From an uncultured Prolixibacteraceae bacterium (GTDB taxonomy: Bacteria; Bacteroidota; Bacteroidia; Bacteroidales; Prolixibacteraceae), in assembly GCA_937915865.1 (NCBI GenBank), contig CALGIG010000010.1, forward strand, positions 124,001-188,000: DNA of 64,000 nucleotides, in the 5' to 3' direction. Shown piece after piece: positions 10,088 through 19,402 of this stretch. The position numbers were made by a program, and so were the translations under genes. Within the stretch, counting starts at the first letter, position 1, and each line of letters opens with the position of its first letter. The notes under the pieces were generated by a model. It was not told the DNA's origin, did no database searches, and saw only the letters and a program-made list of their open reading frames with translations.

Positions 10088-11368
10088 ATGAATAAGACTG
10101 TCTATATCGTTCGCTTTTATTTTTTAGCGCTTTTATTTTTAAGTGCATTTCAATGGACGTTTGCTCAAAATAATTTTCCAACCGAATTCCCGGATCGTAT
10201 AATATTGAATGCTACTCCCGATCCCGCTACATCAATAGCAATTACATGGAGAACGAATACATATATTAATGAAGGCTTTTGCGAAATACAACCAGTTACC
10301 AATACCCGGATTGTTCCTGAAAAATCAATTTCACTTAAAGCCTTTACACGAACTGCCGGGTTTGGCAATCAAAATGAGACCATTATTCCTGCGAATTCTC
10401 ATTCATTAATTGTTTCAGGTTTAATCCCTGGCAATAAATACATATATAGGGTAGGTACCGGTCAATATTGGAGCGAATGGTTTGAGTTTATAACTCCATC
10501 TGCTGATACTAAGCATGACCTTTCGTTTGTGTATTTTGGTGATCCTCAGGTAAATATTCGGTCGGAATGGTCGAGAGTTGTGCGTAAAGCATATCAATTA
10601 GTTCCTGATTGCCAGTTTATGTTATATGCCGGAGATATTATTAACCGTTCAGGAAGTGATATGGAATGGAACGATTGGTTCTCGGCTGGTTCTTATTTAT
10701 TTTCAAGCGTTCCACAAATATTGACGCCAGGCAACCATGATTATAGGGATGGAAAGTTGGATATTCACTGGGGGCTCCAGTTTGCTCAACCGAAGAATGG
10801 CCCTAATGGATTAAAAGGAACCTGTTTTTTTGTTGACTATCCCAATCTCAGGTTAATCTCAATAGACTCTGCATCCGGATCAGAACTTAAAGATGAGAAT
10901 GGTTATGAAATGACAATTCAAAAAAACTGGTTAGACTCAGTACTTCGGACAAATACGAAGAAATGGGTTATTTTAACAACACATTTACCTTTTTATTCAA
11001 CAAAAGATACCCGGGATAATCCCCAGCTTCGGAAACATTTTCAACCAATTATCGAAAAATATAAGGTTGATCTGGTACTTACCGGACATGATCATTCGTA
11101 TGGAAGAGGGAGCGCTTCTGATACTCCCGGGTTAAAACCTTCAGTTGTTTATGTGGTTTCGGTCAGTGGCCCAAAGTTGTATCCTGAAGGAACAAAAAAA
11201 TGGATGGAACGAAAAGGTGGTAATGTTCAGCTATTGCAAAAAATAGTAATTAATGAAAGGTCACTTGTGTATAAGTCATATACTTGTGATGGAATTGTAT
11301 TTGATTCTTTTAGGATCAATCAGAATAAAAAAGGAAAAAAAAATTTTAAGGACAACAAACAAGATTGA
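10088..11368 (+). CDS. Purple-acid-type metallophosphoesterase, secreted
   Basis: A signal peptide (cut after 'WTFA') is followed by a fibronectin-like purple acid phosphatase N-terminal domain (about residues 30-140, 'SIAITWRTN', 'GLIPGNKYIYRVG') and a calcineurin-like catalytic domain. All metal-site motifs are present: 'YFGDPQ' (D152), 'YAGDII', 'GNHD' (H217), 'TTHLPF' and 'TGHDH' (H334, H336). At 426 aa it is a normal length. It would remove phosphate monoesters or cleave diesters, probably on the glycan captured by SusC/D. It is a single gene between two terminators/promoters, with an operator-like site just upstream. Specificity is not visible. Three other metallophosphoesterases of different architecture occur in this window. 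Confidence 0.88.
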   Translation: MNKTVYIVRFYFLALLFLSAFQWTFAQNNFPTEFPDRIILNATPDPATSIAITWRTNTYINEGFCEIQPVTNTRIVPEKSISLKAFTRTAGFGNQNETIIPANSHSLIVSGLIPGNKYIYRVGTGQYWSEWFEFITPSADTKHDLSFVYFGDPQVNIRSEWSRVVRKAYQLVPDCQFMLYAGDIINRSGSDMEWNDWFSAGSYLFSSVPQILTPGNHDYRDGKLDIHWGLQFAQPKNGPNGLKGTCFFVDYPNLRLISIDSASGSELKDENGYEMTIQKNWLDSVLRTNTKKWVILTTHLPFYSTKDTRDNPQLRKHFQPIIEKYKVDLVLTGHDHSYGRGSASDTPGLKPSVVYVVSVSGPKLYPEGTKKWMERKGGNVQLLQKIVINERSLVYKSYTCDGIVFDSFRINQNKKGKKNFKDNKQD

Positions 11369-11676
11369 TCCTTTGTGGTTTATTAGAATTGAAATTAAAC
11401 CAGAATTAGCCCTGTACAATCATTATCAGATATACTAATCCCTATTTTAATAAATATTAACTTGACTGTTATTAAATATTAACATTAAAAAATTACTTAA
11501 TCGATTTAGTTAAAGTAATAATGTTAATATTTGATGTAACCTGAATAAAATTCCATAAGAATACATGTTTTTTAATTCAAATATTTGTACCAGTGATAAT
11601 CGAGAACATTGACTTCAGTTTAAAGGAAGTCAGAGTATAGTATTAGATACTTATTAAAAACTAATTTTATTTATCT
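11369..11676 (+). promoter_or_regulatory. susC2 control region
   Basis: This 308-bp gap holds operator O4 (11496-11509) and the block 11496-11587 that is colinear with 4203-4294 upstream of susC1. No gene is supported in it. Confidence 0.6.
11496..11509. promoter_or_regulatory. Putative LacI-family operator O4
   Basis: CTTAATCGATTTAG, identical to the site at 3871-3884. It stands 28 bp ahead of TTAATATTTG, the same distance as at susC1. Confidence 0.7.
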
Positions 11677-14600
11677 ATGAAAAAGAAAGTCTTACAAATG
11701 CTCCTTTTGGGGATGTTTGCTTTTTTAACAAGCAATGCATTAGCCCAGCTAAAAGTGAGTGGTGTTGTAAAAAGCTCTGATGGGGAAGCACTTCCTGGAG
11801 CAACCGTTGTGGTAAAGGGCACAGCTACAGGTGTTATTACCGATTTAGACGGAAAATACAACATCACTATACCAAATGCGCAATCGACCCTTGTTTTCTC
11901 TTTCGTTGGTATGCAAAGCCAGGAAATTCCGGTGAATGGTAAGCCTACTATTAATGTTACATTATCTAGTGTTAGTATTGGTGTTGACGAAGTAGTTGTT
12001 ACTGCTTTGGGTATTACAAAGGAAAAAAAATCTCTGGCCTATTCTGTATCTGAAGTTAAGTCGGATAACCTTGTTAAAGGGGGTAACCAAAACCTGATGA
12101 AATCATTGGATGGTAAAGTTAGTGGCGTGAATTTAACCAGTTTAAGTAGTGATCCTACTTCTTCAGTATTGGTAAATATTCGTGGAACAACAGCATTACC
12201 AACAACCGCAAGCGATGGAACTAATGTTTCACTTAAAGGACAACCTTTGTATGTTATTGATGGTATTCCTGTTGGAAGTCAGGGAGTAAGCAATAAAGAT
12301 GGCGTTGACTTTGGTAATATTATATCTCAGTTGAACCCTGAAGACATTGAAAGCATTACAGTATTGAAAGGTGGTAGCGCAGGCGCTCTTTATGGTAAAG
12401 ATGGTGGTAATGGTGTAATCATGATAACCACAAAAACAGGAAAGGGTGGAAAGGCCGGTATTGGTGTAAGCTTTTCCAGTTCGTTTACTGTAGAACAACC
12501 TTATCATTTTTTACAGGAACAGCAACTTTACGGGCAAGGTGAACGCGCTAATGAATGGCAATATGATAATACTGATACATGGGGACCAAGACTTGACGGT
12601 AGTTATACCGGAAGAAGATGGAATGTAAAAACTCAACAATGGGACGACAATGTTGCAATGGTTGCCGCCGGCGAAAACAGAATGGAAGCCTATTTAAGAA
12701 ATGGTTCAACATTTACAAATAATGTTGGTGTTACCGGCAATTATGATAAAGGTTCATTCCGTGTTTCTTTAAGCAGTATGGGTAATGAAGGTGTAATGCC
12801 AAATACCACCACTCAGCAAAAATCAGTAAACTTTGCTTCAGAATATAAATTGAATGATAAAGTTAAGGTTTCGGTAAATTCAAACTATGTAACAACATAT
12901 TCACCAAATAAAGCAAATGTTACTGGTTCGAATAGTGTTTTGAATGACCTTCTTGCCAACATCCCTGCCAGTTTGCAGCCACTTGCTGATATGAAAAATT
13001 ATTGGCTAAACGGTTTTGAAGGCTTATATCAGAATGGTGCAATTATGAAAGATAAATCTGGCCCAATTTATCAGGCCGGAGTTGCTCAAAACAACCCTTG
13101 GTTCATTACTTACGAACGTATTCACAGGTTTTCGCGCAATAACTTCTTTGGAAAAGTTCAACTCGATTGGCAAATATCAAAAGCTTTTTCTGCTTTAGTT
13201 CGTTCGGGTATGGAAAGTGTAGTTGAAAACTATGAATTAAGAAAATCATGGGGTGATAAAGGTGACGCTAATGGTCAATTTAATACTAATGAAGTCAATA
13301 CCCATTCATATAATTCGGATGTTTTATTAAATTTCAATAAGTCTTATGGAAAATTTTCGGTGAATGCTTCAGGGGGATTTAATTATACATTTGATAAATC
13401 ATTTGGTTCAAATATGGATGCCGGCGACCTTGCGGTTCCGAAGTTATTTACAATTGCTAATGCAAAGGCCGGTTCTCTAAGTGCAAGTTATTCCTGGTCC
13501 ACAAGTCAAAGCTATAGCGCTTATGGAACTGCAGATTTTAGCTGGGCAAATACCTTCTTCCTTGGAGTTACGGGTCGTAACGACTGGTTAGGCTTTCTTG
13601 ATGAAAATAAAATTAATTACTTCTATCCTTCAGTTTCGGCTAGCTGGGTAGCTTCTCAATCGTTTGAATTACCAAAAGAAATTAATTTGTTGAAATTCAG
13701 ATTAGGTTATGCTGATGTTGGTAACGGTTTAATTAAACCTAGAAGTGTTGATACATGGGCATTCGAAGCCACAGATTGGAGTTCTTCCGTTAAAACTGCT
13801 GGTGTTACACGTACATTAGTCGATCCAAATATTAAAGCTACTCACTCGCTTACAAAGGAAGCTGGTGTTGATATTTGGGCTTTCGATAAGAAAATTCAGT
13901 TCGACTTCACATACTTTATCAAAGATCAGGTGGATCAGTTGGGGTCGATTCCGACAGTACAAGGTACTGGATTTACAGGTATGACAACAAATATTGGTGA
14001 TGTTCGCAATAAAGGTTTTGAGATAGGATTCACTTATACTCCTATTAAAAACAAAGACTGGAATTGGGATATTTCAGCGAGCTTAACCCATTATAAAGCA
14101 ACAATTACTCGTTTGTCGGATAAATTTGCATCGAATGGTTTTGTTTTTGCAAGTTATGATGGTAAAACTGTTGTTAAAATTGCTGAAGGGGAAGAAGTTG
14201 GTAACATCTACGAACAGAACCCAATTCTTAAAGTTAAATCAGGCAAATATGCCGGGCAATATTTATTGGATAGTGAAACAGGTGAATTCCAGACCTCATC
14301 TGATGTTAATGATAGACAGATGCTTGGAAATTTCAATCCTGATTATCTGGTTGGTATTAACACAACTTTGCGGTACAAACAATTTACTTTAAATGTTGTT
14401 GGTGGTTTGCGTATTGGTGGTAAATATGTTTCAGTTAACCAACAGTATATGGACTCGAACGGTCGTTCGGTTGAAAGTTTGAGCTCTGGGCCCAATAATC
14501 CTTACTGGAATGGCGGACGTGATGCCTCTCAAGGCGGTAATCCGTGGCCTGCAATTGGAGCCAGTAGCTATACTGCAATCAATGCAAACAACGATCCTCA

Positions 14601-15036
14601 GCATTCAGATGTAGCTGATGCCGGTTATGCTAAAGGGGTATTCATCAGACCAGATATTGCTGATGGAACTACACCAACTGATGCTGATTATATTGTAAAT
14701 GGTGCTGACAAGAATAATACATTCTACCAATTTGCTTACAATAGTTTTGGCGATTGCATCTGGAATTTTGCTTCAACCAGAACTTTTGATGCTACAAACT
14801 TCAAACTTCGTGAAGTATCATTAACTTATACAATTCCAAATTCAATAACTCAGAAATATAGTTTGAATGGGGTATATCTTTCGTTAATTGGCCGTAACTT
14901 ATTCCAATGGAATGCCAGCGGTCGTAACGAAGATCCTGAATCTGCATTCTCCGGCGTTGGTACAAGTCAGGGTATCTTGAGAGGAACACTGCCAAGTGTT
15001 CGTTCGGTAGGTTTCAAACTTGGATTTAATTTTTAA
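11677..15036 (+). CDS. SusC-family TonB-dependent outer-membrane transporter 2
   Basis: A 1119-aa SusC with an unambiguous signal peptide (cut after 'TSNALA'), a carboxypeptidase-regulatory-like domain ('SGVVKSSDGEALPGAT', about residues 25-105), a TonB box 'VDEVVVTALG', a plug with 'QPLYVIDGIPVG' and 'SITVLKGGSAGALYGKDGG', and a barrel ending in 'VGFKLGFNF'. It shares the pre-barrel organisation with SusC1 but the barrels differ considerably, so the two pairs probably take up different fragments or different stages of one glycan. Its partner SusD follows after 27 bp. Expression is expected to follow operator O4. Confidence 0.95.
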   Translation: MKKKVLQMLLLGMFAFLTSNALAQLKVSGVVKSSDGEALPGATVVVKGTATGVITDLDGKYNITIPNAQSTLVFSFVGMQSQEIPVNGKPTINVTLSSVSIGVDEVVVTALGITKEKKSLAYSVSEVKSDNLVKGGNQNLMKSLDGKVSGVNLTSLSSDPTSSVLVNIRGTTALPTTASDGTNVSLKGQPLYVIDGIPVGSQGVSNKDGVDFGNIISQLNPEDIESITVLKGGSAGALYGKDGGNGVIMITTKTGKGGKAGIGVSFSSSFTVEQPYHFLQEQQLYGQGERANEWQYDNTDTWGPRLDGSYTGRRWNVKTQQWDDNVAMVAAGENRMEAYLRNGSTFTNNVGVTGNYDKGSFRVSLSSMGNEGVMPNTTTQQKSVNFASEYKLNDKVKVSVNSNYVTTYSPNKANVTGSNSVLNDLLANIPASLQPLADMKNYWLNGFEGLYQNGAIMKDKSGPIYQAGVAQNNPWFITYERIHRFSRNNFFGKVQLDWQISKAFSALVRSGMESVVENYELRKSWGDKGDANGQFNTNEVNTHSYNSDVLLNFNKSYGKFSVNASGGFNYTFDKSFGSNMDAGDLAVPKLFTIANAKAGSLSASYSWSTSQSYSAYGTADFSWANTFFLGVTGRNDWLGFLDENKINYFYPSVSASWVASQSFELPKEINLLKFRLGYADVGNGLIKPRSVDTWAFEATDWSSSVKTAGVTRTLVDPNIKATHSLTKEAGVDIWAFDKKIQFDFTYFIKDQVDQLGSIPTVQGTGFTGMTTNIGDVRNKGFEIGFTYTPIKNKDWNWDISASLTHYKATITRLSDKFASNGFVFASYDGKTVVKIAEGEEVGNIYEQNPILKVKSGKYAGQYLLDSETGEFQTSSDVNDRQMLGNFNPDYLVGINTTLRYKQFTLNVVGGLRIGGKYVSVNQQYMDSNGRSVESLSSGPNNPYWNGGRDASQGGNPWPAIGASSYTAINANNDPQHSDVADAGYAKGVFIRPDIADGTTPTDADYIVNGADKNNTFYQFAYNSFGDCIWNFASTRTFDATNFKLREVSLTYTIPNSITQKYSLNGVYLSLIGRNLFQWNASGRNEDPESAFSGVGTSQGILRGTLPSVRSVGFKLGFNF

Positions 15037-15063
15037 CCTTTCATTCTATAAATTTTAACCGAT

Positions 15064-16710
15064 ATGAAATCATTATTGAATAAAATAATAGTAGTCATTT
15101 TATTTGTTGGTGTCACGCTTTCATGTAGCAAAGATGCACTAAGAGAATATGATACAGTGCAGCAATTAAATGCTGTTGAATCGCTAAACGATCCGTTTTT
15201 ATTATCTTCTATCCTGAAAAAAACGTGTGTGTATTATTCGAAACAAGGTTTTAGTACAGCTCAATTTCCAAGTGCTGTTCAGTATATTGTAAAAAACTAT
15301 CAGGGTGATAATACTTACAGTAGTTTCAAACAGCCAAGTACCAATATGTATGATGCGATGGATATTATTGCATTAATTGATTCTTCAATCAAATTAGCTA
15401 AAGAACGAGGATCAAATTCTTATGTGGGAATTTTTACAACTTTCCGTGTAATGTTGTTTGAATATATTACTGCCTGCTATGGTGATGTTTATTATACGGA
15501 AGCATTAAAAGGTCGTGATGGTATTTTGTATCCAAAATATGATAAACAAGCTGATATCTATACTGGGTTAATTGCTGAACTTGATGATGCCGCTAAACTT
15601 ATCCAGTCGGGTACTGAAACAGTTGATGCAACTTACGATTTAATGTACGGCGGAGATAAAGCTAAATGGTTAAAACTTTGTAATTCGTTGAAACTACGTT
15701 TAGTCGTGCGTGAATCTGCTAAAATTTCTGATGCAGGTACTAAATTAACTGCACTTGCTTCAGCAAATTTACTTAGTTCTGCAAGCGATAATGCCAAGAT
15801 TTTATTTACAGGAACAACAACTGAAAACTCATGGCAAATGGGGGCTCTTAATACTCCTGATATTGGCGGGTTGGATCGTATGAGACCAAGCAAAACATTG
15901 GTTGATTTGATGACCGATCTTAATGACCCTCGTATGTTTGTTTGGTTTGCTCCAATCGAAAATCCATGGACAACTGATCCGGCAAAAAATGGAGTAAAAG
16001 TTACTACTACTGATCCCAATGGTTACACTTATACATCTACCTGGGAATATATTGATGTAACTAATGCTGCTATTAAAGCTCAGGTTGATGCCGGTAATAT
16101 CCTCGATAAAGATAAATTATATGCTGGTTATATTGCAGGTATGCCTGGCGATTTTAAGAATGGTAATGGAAACTGGAATGTGGCTTCAAGCGGTGCTTAT
16201 GGAAACTACAAAGTTTCTCGTTTCTCAACATTGTTCCGTCAGAATGCTCATGCATATCTTCAGGCAACTGTTATGAATGCTGACGAAGTTCAGTTTGACC
16301 TTGCTGAAGCTGCTGCCAAAGGTTTGATTTCAGGGAGTGCCAGTACATATTATACTGCCGGGGTAACTGCAGCTATGAAACGTTGGGGTATTTCTGATGC
16401 TGCAATTACGACGTATTTAGCTCAGGATAACGTAAAATTACCAACAGATAAAGCTGGTCAGTTACAGAAAATAGCAACTCAGAAATGGCTTGGCCTTTTC
16501 TGCAACGCTCCTGAAGCATATTTTGATCTTCGTCGTACCAGTTTACCGAATATTTTCTCAAATGGTTATTTATCTAATTATCAATTCCCGGTTCGGTTAA
16601 GATATCCTTCAAACGAATTAGGACAGAATTTAGATGCATATAATCTTGGTATTAGTACCCTTTCTCCGGCTGAAGATACTCAGTTTGCGAAAATGTGGTT
16701 ATTACAATAA
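15064..16710 (+). CDS. SusD-like surface glycan-binding lipoprotein 2 (SusD_2 type)
   Basis: At 548 aa this is a second member of the same SusD subgroup. The lipobox 'GVTLSC' places the acylated Cys at residue 21. Typical blocks are 'CYGDVYYTEALKGRDG', 'MYGGDKAKWLKLCNSLKLR' and 'AYFDLRRTSLPN'. It directly follows susC2 and is ended by a terminator at 16744-16779. It should cap SusC2 at the cell surface and bind the incoming oligosaccharide. Confidence 0.93.
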   Translation: MKSLLNKIIVVILFVGVTLSCSKDALREYDTVQQLNAVESLNDPFLLSSILKKTCVYYSKQGFSTAQFPSAVQYIVKNYQGDNTYSSFKQPSTNMYDAMDIIALIDSSIKLAKERGSNSYVGIFTTFRVMLFEYITACYGDVYYTEALKGRDGILYPKYDKQADIYTGLIAELDDAAKLIQSGTETVDATYDLMYGGDKAKWLKLCNSLKLRLVVRESAKISDAGTKLTALASANLLSSASDNAKILFTGTTTENSWQMGALNTPDIGGLDRMRPSKTLVDLMTDLNDPRMFVWFAPIENPWTTDPAKNGVKVTTTDPNGYTYTSTWEYIDVTNAAIKAQVDAGNILDKDKLYAGYIAGMPGDFKNGNGNWNVASSGAYGNYKVSRFSTLFRQNAHAYLQATVMNADEVQFDLAEAAAKGLISGSASTYYTAGVTAAMKRWGISDAAITTYLAQDNVKLPTDKAGQLQKIATQKWLGLFCNAPEAYFDLRRTSLPNIFSNGYLSNYQFPVRLRYPSNELGQNLDAYNLGISTLSPAEDTQFAKMWLLQ

Positions 16711-17089
16711 CGAAGTTTACCAACTTTAACCTACTTTTTTACAGAGTACCACCACCACCTGGAGGTGGTACTCTTTTTTAATAAACGCCAACTTATCAAT
16801 CTTTCAAAACAAAAAGTACGTTCTCCTGATATTCTGTATTTTATCTGATTTGTCATTAGGTTTAAACTCTTGAATACAACCATAGAAATGATCAGAGACA
16901 GAAAATTTGGGTTTTCCATCTCCGGTTATATTCTTTAAATAGTTGAGCTCTTTATAACCAATACAAATTTTAGTCAAAAATCAGTAAATGTAGTTTTGCT
17001 TGTCTGTTGTGGTAATCTTTGACGTGAAGATAAATTTTCAGAGTTAAATCATTAATTTAGAATAATCCTAAAACCAATTAATAAATAAC
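16711..17089 (+). promoter_or_regulatory. Gap with terminator and promoter of the long operon
   Basis: The first 70 bp hold the susD2 terminator. The remaining about 310 bp carry no supportable gene and presumably the promoter for the operon starting at 17090. I see no intact CTTAATCGATTTAG site here; CTAAAACCAATTAAT near 17069 resembles one but has an extra base. Confidence 0.5.
16744..16779 (+). terminator. Rho-independent terminator after susD2
   Basis: Ten-base arms GAGTACCACC / GGTGGTACTC, a 10-nt loop that can itself pair partly, and a run of six T residues. It lies 34 bp after the susD2 stop. Confidence 0.9.
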
Positions 17090-19312
17090 ATGAGCAAATT
17101 GAAAAATACTTTCATTTTACTTTTAATTCTTTGTTGCTTCAGTTCTGTTACCGGCTATTCGCAGGTTAAAAAACAAGTTTTTGTTGATAAGCCTTATGCA
17201 CAGGAATATAGTGTGAAGTATAAGCTGGAAGATCAGTCTGTAAATCTTTATTCAATTGCTGCCGACCGCAATGGCTATATTCAGGTATACTCTTCGGTTG
17301 GTTTACTTCGGCCCAAAGCAGGTCAGTTTTTATTTCCCGGAACTTTGGTAAAAGATGTTCAATACCGACCTACTTCTGATAAAAAAGTTGCTGCGCTTGG
17401 CGTTTACAAATCGCAGTTGATGTACATCGACAATAAAGCAGTTTTCAGTAATGCTTGGGCCGGAACGGTTTATTCACGTCATAAAATGCCTGAAGCCAAA
17501 TTGTTTGCAGTCGATAATAACTTCACTTTTTTAATTTCTGACGGACAAAATCTGAAGTTGCTGAAAGATTCCATTGCTTTATGGGAAGGTAAAAACGCCG
17601 ACTCTGTTGTTGACCTGAAATACGATGCAGCCAACAATCAGTTTTGGGTGCTTGGCCGCCAGTCGGTTTCAGTATTTTCACCTGTGCAGAAAAAGCTTGT
17701 TTTGGTTCTTTCCAATCCCGAATTGACAAGTATGGAAATTTCAGGAAACAAATTGATTCTAGGAACCACCAACGGATACCTTGAATATTCGACCAAAGAG
17801 AAAAAGCAAGTGGGCGAAATAAAACGTAAACTTCCCAGTACCGATATAACTACTGTAAGTGATATTGATGGGAAATTATGGTTTGGGTCAACTCAGGGCG
17901 CTTTTAGTTTACGCAAAGATGGTAAGTACGACTATTATGCTTCAGAACGTTGGATACCGTCGGATAAAGTTGTGAAGATTGCAAAAGGTCCCGACAATTC
18001 GGTCCTGATTTTAACAGATAAAGGATTTGGCCAAATTTTCGCAAAAAGCATGACTTTAGCTGAAAAAGCTGCTTACTACGAAAAAATGACGCGCGAACGT
18101 CATCTTCGTCATGGATTTAATGCTACTGTTAGTGGCATGGTTGATGGAGATGTAACTACCGGATCGTTGGAAAATTCGGACAATGATGGCTTGTGGACTT
18201 CGATGTACCTTGCTGCCGAAACGTTCAGATATGCAGTAACCAAATCGGATGAAGCATTGCAGAATGTGCGGGAATCGCTCGAAGCCATGGAACGTGAATA
18301 TACAGTGAACCAACTAAAAACTGGGTTTCCTTCGCGTTCGTTCGACCGACATGGTTACAATAATAACGACAAACCATGGAGGCAATCGCCTGATCCGGAA
18401 TGGGATTGGAAATCGACTACGAGCAGCGACGAAGCTATTGGTCATATTTTTGCGTTTGGTGCAATAGCCGAGCTTGTTCCTGTTCCTGAAATTAAAAATA
18501 AAGCTGCGATGTTGATTGACACTTTAATGTCGCACATTCTGAAAAACAATTATTACATGATTGACTGGAACGGCAAACCGACGACTTGGGGTCGCTGGAA
18601 TCCTGAATATGTGAATATCAGGCCGTTGATGGTTGGCGACCGTAAAATTTGTTCATCCAATATTACGGCCATGTTGCAAACAGCCTATCATTTTACGAAA
18701 AAAGAAAAATATAAAAAAGCGGTTATTTCGTTAATGAAAGATCACGGTTATCTTGAAAACCTGATGCGTCCAATGAAATCAATTGGAATGGCGCCAGCCG
18801 ATGCCGACGAGTTAAGCCGAGAGCTTTCTGATCAGTGGAACCATTCTGACGACGAAATGTATTTCTGTGGCTATTGGGGACTGTACCGCTATGCGTTGAA
18901 CGATACATTGAAAGCCAAATATAAAGCGGCTATTGTTGATCATTGGGAAATTGAACGTCCAGAAAAAGAAGGGTTGTGGAATATCATGACTGCTATAGCC
19001 GAAAAACCGGAAATAGATTTAAATGAGGCTATCTGGTATCTCCAGGAATATCCTCTCGATTTGATTAACTGGACCGTAAAAAACAGTCAGCGTAAAGACA
19101 TTGAATTTATTTCGCCAAACTTCAGGCATCAAACGATAAAGGAGATTTTATCACCCAAAGAATTACCGGTTACACGTCACAATGCCAATCGTTTTCAGTT
19201 GGATGAAAATAGTCGTGGTTCATCGGAAAACAGCGCTGGCGACATTTGGTTGTTGCCATACTGGATTGGTCGTTATCTGGGTGTTATTGTTGAACCTGCT
19301 ACAAAAAAATAA
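17090..19312 (+). CDS. Propeller-toroid protein, paralog 2 (unassigned putative CAZyme)
   Basis: A 740-aa secreted protein (signal peptide to about residue 25). The N-terminal half holds beta-propeller repeats ('KLWFGSTQGAFSLRKDG') and a linker 'MTLAEKAAYYEKMTRERHLRHG'. The C-terminal half is helical with the family motifs 'NDGLWTSMYLAAETFRYA', 'WDWKSTTSSDEAIGHIF' (D447, E448), 'WGRWNPEYVN', 'GDRKICSSNITAML', 'DQWNHSDDEMYF', 'NSQRKDIEF' and 'LLPYWIGRYLG'. It is close to paralog 1 over its whole length, more so than to paralogs 3 and 4. Unlike paralogs 1 and 4 it lacks a lipobox, so it is probably periplasmic or exported. It heads the long enzyme operon and is followed by two phosphatases. The active-site guess (Asp447/Glu448 plus the acidic cluster near WNHSDDE) is inference. 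Confidence 0.85.
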   Translation: MSKLKNTFILLLILCCFSSVTGYSQVKKQVFVDKPYAQEYSVKYKLEDQSVNLYSIAADRNGYIQVYSSVGLLRPKAGQFLFPGTLVKDVQYRPTSDKKVAALGVYKSQLMYIDNKAVFSNAWAGTVYSRHKMPEAKLFAVDNNFTFLISDGQNLKLLKDSIALWEGKNADSVVDLKYDAANNQFWVLGRQSVSVFSPVQKKLVLVLSNPELTSMEISGNKLILGTTNGYLEYSTKEKKQVGEIKRKLPSTDITTVSDIDGKLWFGSTQGAFSLRKDGKYDYYASERWIPSDKVVKIAKGPDNSVLILTDKGFGQIFAKSMTLAEKAAYYEKMTRERHLRHGFNATVSGMVDGDVTTGSLENSDNDGLWTSMYLAAETFRYAVTKSDEALQNVRESLEAMEREYTVNQLKTGFPSRSFDRHGYNNNDKPWRQSPDPEWDWKSTTSSDEAIGHIFAFGAIAELVPVPEIKNKAAMLIDTLMSHILKNNYYMIDWNGKPTTWGRWNPEYVNIRPLMVGDRKICSSNITAMLQTAYHFTKKEKYKKAVISLMKDHGYLENLMRPMKSIGMAPADADELSRELSDQWNHSDDEMYFCGYWGLYRYALNDTLKAKYKAAIVDHWEIERPEKEGLWNIMTAIAEKPEIDLNEAIWYLQEYPLDLINWTVKNSQRKDIEFISPNFRHQTIKEILSPKELPVTRHNANRFQLDENSRGSSENSAGDIWLLPYWIGRYLGVIVEPATKK

Positions 19313-19348
19313 GTACGTTTTCTTTAATTAGGGTTTAAGTTTAGGGAT

Positions 19349-19391
19349 AGGCGTACTTTAAAACATTTTGTTTGAGGTACGCCTTATTTTT
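19349..19391 (+). terminator. Possible weak terminator between paralog 2 and phosphatase
   Basis: AGGCGTAC (19349-19356) and GTACGCCT (19377-19384) form an 8-bp stem with a 20-nt loop, followed by TATTTTTT. The loop is large, so it may attenuate rather than end transcription. The next gene starts only 12 bp further on. Confidence 0.5.
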
Positions 19392-19402
19392 TCGAATTTA
19401 TT

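Noticed and set aside
17069..17083. CTAAAACCAATTAAT as a LacI operator before paralog 2
   Set aside because: An extra base breaks the spacing and the central CG is missing; kept only as a doubtful resemblance.
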